From JANNRR01 sp031401675 (GTDB lineage: Bacteria; Pseudomonadota; Alphaproteobacteria; Rhodobacterales; Rhodobacteraceae): a DNA stretch of 19,749 nt. The notes under the pieces are model-generated. The model was not told where the DNA came from. It saw only the letters and a list, made by a program, of their open reading frames with translations, and ran no database searches. Position numbers and translations under genes: made by a program. The DNA lies in contig JANNRR010000123.1 of the NCBI GenBank assembly GCA_031401675.1, positions 1 through 19,749 on the forward strand, in the 5' to 3' direction. Below are positions 16,044-19,749 of this stretch, in pieces. Each line of letters starts with the position of its first letter. The stretch's first letter is position 1.

Positions 16044-17043
16044 GGGTGACAATCCCCTCGGCAGCAATGACAACGGGGCAAGCCACGCGATGGAGCACCG
16101 CTCCAGTGCCGACGGTTTGCAGCCTCGGGCGGCGGGTATGGCATTGCGGTTGCACCTGGTCGCAGCGGTCGGCAAAGCGACACCCCGCCTCCAGTTGCGC
16201 CTGATTGGGCGGGATGCCGGGAATTTCCTTGGTGCCAGAGGCGCAGTCGGACCGGAAGTCCGGGACCGATGCCAATAGGCCGCGCGTATAGGGATGCACC
16301 GGGGCGGTCAGCACGTCGATGGCGCTGCCTTCCTCGGCCACCTGGCCCGCGTAAAGCACAGCAACCCGGTCAGCCAGCACGGAGACTGCACCGATGTCAT
16401 GCGTGATCAGGATCACGGCAATTCCGTCTTCCTCCTGGATCTGCCGGATCAGCGCAAGAATCTGCGCCTGAACCGTGGCATCCAGCGCGGTCGTCGGTTC
16501 ATCCGCGATCAGCACGCGAGGGCGGGCGGCGAGGGCCAGCGCGATCATCGCGCGTTGCAGCATCCCGCCCGACAATTCATGCGGATAGCGGTCATAGCGA
16601 TCCTCCGGGTCAGGGATGCCCGAACGTGCCAGCAGCGAGACGGCTTCCTTTTGTGACGCTTCGGCAGACAGACCGGCATAGCGCCGCGCCTGCCCAGCGA
16701 GTTGCGGGCCGATCTTCAACATTGGGTTCAGCGCCGACATCGGGTCCTGGAAGATCACGCCAAAGAACCCGCCGCGCAGCCGCGACAGGTCAGCGGGTGA
16801 CATCGACAGGATGTCCTTGCCATCGGCGCGGGCCGTACCGCGCAGGTCTACCGCCACGCCTTCGGGCAGGAGGCCAAGGGGGCCAAGGGTCATCACCGTC
16901 TTGCCCGACCCGGACTCGCCCACAATCGCCAGTGTCTCGCCGGAGGCCACATGGAACCCCGCGCCATCGACCGCCCGGACCGAGACGGTGGGCGTGTAGA
17001 GGTCGATCACCAGCCCTTCGACTTCATAAATTGGCGCGGTCAT
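16036..17043 (-). CDS. Peptide/nickel-type ABC transporter ATPase (DppD/OppD-like)
   Basis: A 335-residue ABC ATPase with Walker A GESGSGKT (42-49), Q-loop IFQDPMSALNP, signature ELSGGMLQRAMIA, Walker B VLIADEPTTALD and switch histidine ITHDIG. The tail GCRFADRCDQVQPQC is the family's Cys-containing C-terminus. It is the first of two ATPases. Its start overlaps the stop of the upstream permease (ATGA). The LQRAMIA variant after the signature is as in DppD/NikD-like proteins. Confidence 0.94.
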   Translation of the reverse strand: MTAPIYEVEGLVIDLYTPTVSVRAVDGAGFHVASGETLAIVGESGSGKTVMTLGPLGLLPEGVAVDLRGTARADGKDILSMSPADLSRLRGGFFGVIFQDPMSALNPMLKIGPQLAGQARRYAGLSAEASQKEAVSLLARSGIPDPEDRYDRYPHELSGGMLQRAMIALALAARPRVLIADEPTTALDATVQAQILALIRQIQEEDGIAVILITHDIGAVSVLADRVAVLYAGQVAEEGSAIDVLTAPVHPYTRGLLASVPDFRSDCASGTKEIPGIPPNQAQLEAGCRFADRCDQVQPQCHTRRPRLQTVGTGAVLHRVACPVVIAAEGIVTHD

Positions 17044-17933
17044 GCCTCCACCGCCTTACGGGCGGCTTCTTCGGCCGCACGCGCGGCTTTCTTGCGGGCA
17101 AGGAACCGGCCCCGCACCGCGCGCGGTACCTTCTGCAGTGCGAACGCCTCACCCAGCAGGTTGAAGCTGACGACCACGGCGGTCAGCGCCAGTCCGGGGA
17201 TGATGACGAGGGCCGCGTTCTCCTCGATATAGGACATGCCATCGACCAGCATCTGCCCCCATTCCGGGGTGGGCGGAGCAACGCCAAGCCCGAGGAACGA
17301 CAGCGTGGCAATCGCCAGCACCAGTGCGCCCGCATCGGCAGAGGCATAGACGACAACCAGCCCCAGAACATGCGGCAGGATATGACGGGTGAAAATCCAG
17401 ATATGCGACGCCCCCATAACCCGCGCCGCTTCGATGTAGGGTTGCTGCAACTCGGCCACCACGACAGCACGGCTCATGCGGGCATAGTTCGCCCACCAAG
17501 CCAGCGTCAGGGCGACAATCATCTTCCAGTAATCAGACATCCAGTCGAAGTTGGCCCCGGAAAACACCCCCATCAGGGCAAGGGCGATGACCAGGGACGG
17601 CAGGGCAAGGGCAATGTCGATCACCGAAATCAGCACCAGTTCCGTCTTGCCGCCAACATAACCCGCGAGGGACCCGATCACGACGCCAATCGCCAAAGCA
17701 GCCACCAACACAAACGCCATCGCGACCAGTGATGTCCGCGCGCCGCCGATGATCCTGCTGAACATGTCGCGGCCAAGGTAATCAGTGCCCAGCCAATGGG
17801 CCCAGCTTGGCCCCTCGAGCAGGGCGGCATAGTCCTGCGCCGCCGGGTCATGCGTCATAAGCCATGGTGAGAAGACACCGATCAGTACGAAAATGATTGC
17901 GGGTGCAAGGATCGCCCAGGGCCAGTTCTTCAT
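17040..17933 (-). CDS. ABC transporter permease (DppC/NikC-like)
   Basis: A 297-residue inner-membrane permease with about six helices and the ATPase-contact loop EAARVMGASHIWIFTRHILP. FLGLGVAPPTPEWGQML is typical of DppC/OppC/NikC. GAGGGG precedes the start at 17933. The C-terminal tail is rich in K, A and E (FLARKKAARAAEEAARKAVEA-like), a cytoplasmic extension. It is separated from the upstream permease by 10 bases and overlaps the next ATPase by four. Confidence 0.95.
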   Translation of the reverse strand: MKNWPWAILAPAIIFVLIGVFSPWLMTHDPAAQDYAALLEGPSWAHWLGTDYLGRDMFSRIIGGARTSLVAMAFVLVAALAIGVVIGSLAGYVGGKTELVLISVIDIALALPSLVIALALMGVFSGANFDWMSDYWKMIVALTLAWWANYARMSRAVVVAELQQPYIEAARVMGASHIWIFTRHILPHVLGLVVVYASADAGALVLAIATLSFLGLGVAPPTPEWGQMLVDGMSYIEENAALVIIPGLALTAVVVSFNLLGEAFALQKVPRAVRGRFLARKKAARAAEEAARKAVEA

Positions 17934-17943
17934 GCTTTGCCCC

Positions 17944-18885
17944 TCATGCTTTTCTGGGCCTCCGCAGACGAGGATCTGACAGCATCGCCAGGAGATCGAC
18001 GATCAAGTTGATCGAGACAAAGAACACCACGAACAGCGTCAGCGTCGCCTGCATGCCGATGAAGTCGCGAAAGCGGATTGCCTCGATGAAAAATGCACCG
18101 ACACCGTTCAGGCCAAAGACCCGCTCCACCACAATGGCCCCGATGATCATCAGGGTGAACTGCGCGCCGAAGGTGGTCATGTAGGGAATGGCGATGTTCG
18201 GGAGCGCTTCGCGCAGCAGCACCGCGCGGCGCGTGAGGCCCTTGGCAAAGCCGGTTGTGGCAAAGGGGCGCGACATGGTGTCTTGCAGGTTCACCCGGAC
18301 AACGCGGGCAAGAACCGAGGCCGGAAACAACGCAATCGTGATCCAGGGCAGCAGCCATGAGGTCAGGCCGGAGACGCCAAAGGTCGGCACCATCCCGAGC
18401 CAGACCGAGAACACGATCACCAGCATGGCGGCAACAAAGAAGTTCGGGGTCGATGCCCCGACCAGCGCAAGGCCATGCAACACGCGGTCAACGATCCCAC
18501 CGTTCGAGGCTGCGCCAGCGATCCCCATCGCCAGCGATAGCACCAGAGCCAGAACACCGCCTCCCGCCAGCAGGGCCAAGGTCATTGGGATACGCTCGGC
18601 GAATTCCTCGGACATCGGCTTGCCGGTCCTCAGGCTGACCCCGAAATCTCCGGTCAAGGCTTCCCCCAGCCAGCGCCCATAGCGCACCGGCAAGGGGTCG
18701 TTCAGGCCCAGATCATTGGCGATCTTGGCGATCATCTCGCCATCCGCGCCCGCGCCCGCCGCCCTTTCAGCGATCAGGGCGGCCACGTTTCCGGGCGCGG
18801 CAGTGACCAGCCAGAAGGTCAGCGCCGTTGCCGCCAGCATCAGAAGGAGGGCAAGCCCCACACGCCGCATGAACATGCGTTGCAT
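17944..18885 (-). CDS. ABC transporter permease (DppB/NikB-like)
   Basis: A 313-residue inner-membrane permease. Features: N-terminal helix, YGRWLGEALTGDFGVSLRTG (family signature region), ASTPNFFVAAMLVIVFSV, the EAA-like loop TGFAKGLTRRAVLLREALPN and the end NLIVDLLAMLSDPRLRR. AGGAGGG precedes the start. Together with the DppC-like protein it forms the membrane channel. It lies 23 bases after the binding-protein gene. Confidence 0.95.
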   Translation of the reverse strand: MQRMFMRRVGLALLLMLAATALTFWLVTAAPGNVAALIAERAAGAGADGEMIAKIANDLGLNDPLPVRYGRWLGEALTGDFGVSLRTGKPMSEEFAERIPMTLALLAGGGVLALVLSLAMGIAGAASNGGIVDRVLHGLALVGASTPNFFVAAMLVIVFSVWLGMVPTFGVSGLTSWLLPWITIALFPASVLARVVRVNLQDTMSRPFATTGFAKGLTRRAVLLREALPNIAIPYMTTFGAQFTLMIIGAIVVERVFGLNGVGAFFIEAIRFRDFIGMQATLTLFVVFFVSINLIVDLLAMLSDPRLRRPRKA

Positions 18886-18908
18886 CGTAGTCGCCCTCCT
18901 TGGTTCGG

Positions 18909-19749
18909 TCAGCCCAGCGTGATGCCCTTGAACGGCAGGTCATAATCCGTAGCCGGAAGGGTGAAACCCTTGACCCGCGGGTTCACGGCCCAAAGGCGCT
19001 GCGTCACCACCAGTGGGCAGGCCGCCGTGTTGTCGCGCAGCCAGTCGTAGACCGCCTGCATCGCGCCTTCCCGCGCATCGCCGCCGGTTTCCAGCGCCGT
19101 CGCCACCAGTGCATCAAGATCGGGGTGGACATAGATCTTGCCATCCGGCCCGGTGTCGGACGCGGTGACGAAGGAAGCGCCAAGCGAGCCATGCGGATCG
19201 TAGGGCGCGCCATAGGTGCCGAAGAAGGTCAGGTCATAGTCGAACTTCGGACGGCGGTCGTGCATCGTGGCGTTGTCCACCGTCTCGATGTTGGTCTTGA
19301 CGCCGACCTCGCTCAGCATGCCCTGGATCATCTCGGCGATGCGGCGCGATCCGGGGAAGGACTCTTCGGATACGAGGAAGGCAATCTCGAGCGCTGCGCC
19401 ATCCTTGGTCCAGCCCGCAGCATCACCGGCCCAACCCCCTGCCATAAGTGCCGCTTGGGCTGCGGCGACATCGCGGGCCGGAACTGGGGTGCGGCTGCCT
19501 GCGGTGGGCACCGTTGCAGGAAAGATATCCACGGTCGGATCGGCGAAGCCTTCGAACAGCACGGTCGCCACCGCCGCCCGGTCAATGCCAAGGAAGATCG
19601 CATCGCGCACGGCCTTGTCCTGCATCATCGGCGAGTTTGGCGAGAAACCGAGGATCGTCGTTGCGGTGCCTGGTTCGGCGACGATGGTCATGCCTTCGCT
19701 TGCCAGTGCCTGCGCACGACGGGGCGACAAGGCTGCGACCCAGTCGCCG
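18909..19749 (-). CDS. Family 5 ABC substrate-binding protein, C-terminal part
   Basis: The last 279 or so residues of a periplasmic binding protein of the DppA/OppA/NikA group; the frame is open to the right edge, so the signal peptide and N-terminal lobe are outside. Visible are AVRDAIFLGIDRAAV, LVSEESFPGSRRIAEMIQGMLSEVGV and FGTYGAPYDPHGSLG. The last resembles the W/YGAPYDPH segment of the nickel protein NikA and related metallophore binders, rather than typical peptide binders, but the fragment does not settle the ligand. First gene visible of the importer operon. Confidence 0.88.
   Translation of the reverse strand, partial: GDWVAALSPRRAQALASEGMTIVAEPGTATTILGFSPNSPMMQDKAVRDAIFLGIDRAAVATVLFEGFADPTVDIFPATVPTAGSRTPVPARDVAAAQAALMAGGWAGDAAGWTKDGAALEIAFLVSEESFPGSRRIAEMIQGMLSEVGVKTNIETVDNATMHDRRPKFDYDLTFFGTYGAPYDPHGSLGASFVTASDTGPDGKIYVHPDLDALVATALETGGDAREGAMQAVYDWLRDNTAACPLVVTQRLWAVNPRVKGFTLPATDYDLPFKGITLG

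Noticed and set aside
16044..16175. Upstream extension of the second ABC ATPase
   Set aside because: It runs through the coding end of the first ATPase in another frame; the normal ATPase N-terminus begins at 16043.

Overview
The window is a GC-rich, densely packed stretch of chromosome or large replicon from an alphaproteobacterium. It most resembles Rhodobacterales (Paracoccus/Rhodobacter/Roseobacter relatives), judged from gene families, codon use and gene order; this is an inference, not a database match. Apart from a partial nucleoside phosphorylase at the left edge, nearly every gene concerns trace metals, metal-linked redox chemistry or ABC import. I saw no rRNA, tRNA, CRISPR array, transposase or integrase, and no gene-free gap longer than about 220 bases.

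Layout. (1) 1-401: 3' end of a nucleoside phosphorylase, + strand. (2) 386-2545, - strand: copper operon in the order SCO, PCuAC, second SCO, DUF411, which fits copper delivery to cytochrome oxidase. (3) 2698-5027, - strand: two-domain multicopper oxidase overlapping a ZIP transporter, divergent from a well-conserved mntR (5144-5602). (4) 5610-9640, - strand: Zn/Cd/Pb-type P1B ATPase, an isoprenylcysteine-methyltransferase-like membrane protein, a DsbB and a DsbA-like thioredoxin, joined by short overlaps. (5) 9733-10517, + strand: MerR-type metal sensor plus YnfA. (6) 10538-12211, - strand: CsoR/RcnR-type repressor, an unlisted 26-residue ORF, and an MFS exporter with a His-rich tail. (7) 12432-14241, + strand: His-rich small membrane protein, HupE/UreJ-like permease and a 'transmembrane anchor' protein. 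(8) 14301-19749, - strand: DppABCDF/Nik-like ABC importer (binding protein cut by the window end) followed by a HutC-like GntR regulator.

How the parts may work together. A MerR-type promoter (TTGCAC, 19-bp spacer containing a 7+1+7 palindrome) lies between merR and the ATPase. A close copy, 17 of 21 bases identical, lies just upstream of the SCO/PCuAC operon, so one sensor may control both metal efflux and copper-chaperone synthesis. MntR keeps all six manganese ligands and sits opposite the oxidase/ZIP pair, with a GTTA-N8-TAAC palindrome between them, which suggests that pair handles manganese. The CsoR-like repressor has a TATCC/GGATA inverted repeat immediately upstream of its start. The ABC importer has a NikA-like APYDPH segment and ends in a histidine-type regulator, raising the possibility of metal-histidine or histidine-derivative uptake. 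These regulatory links are inferences from sequence and gene order.
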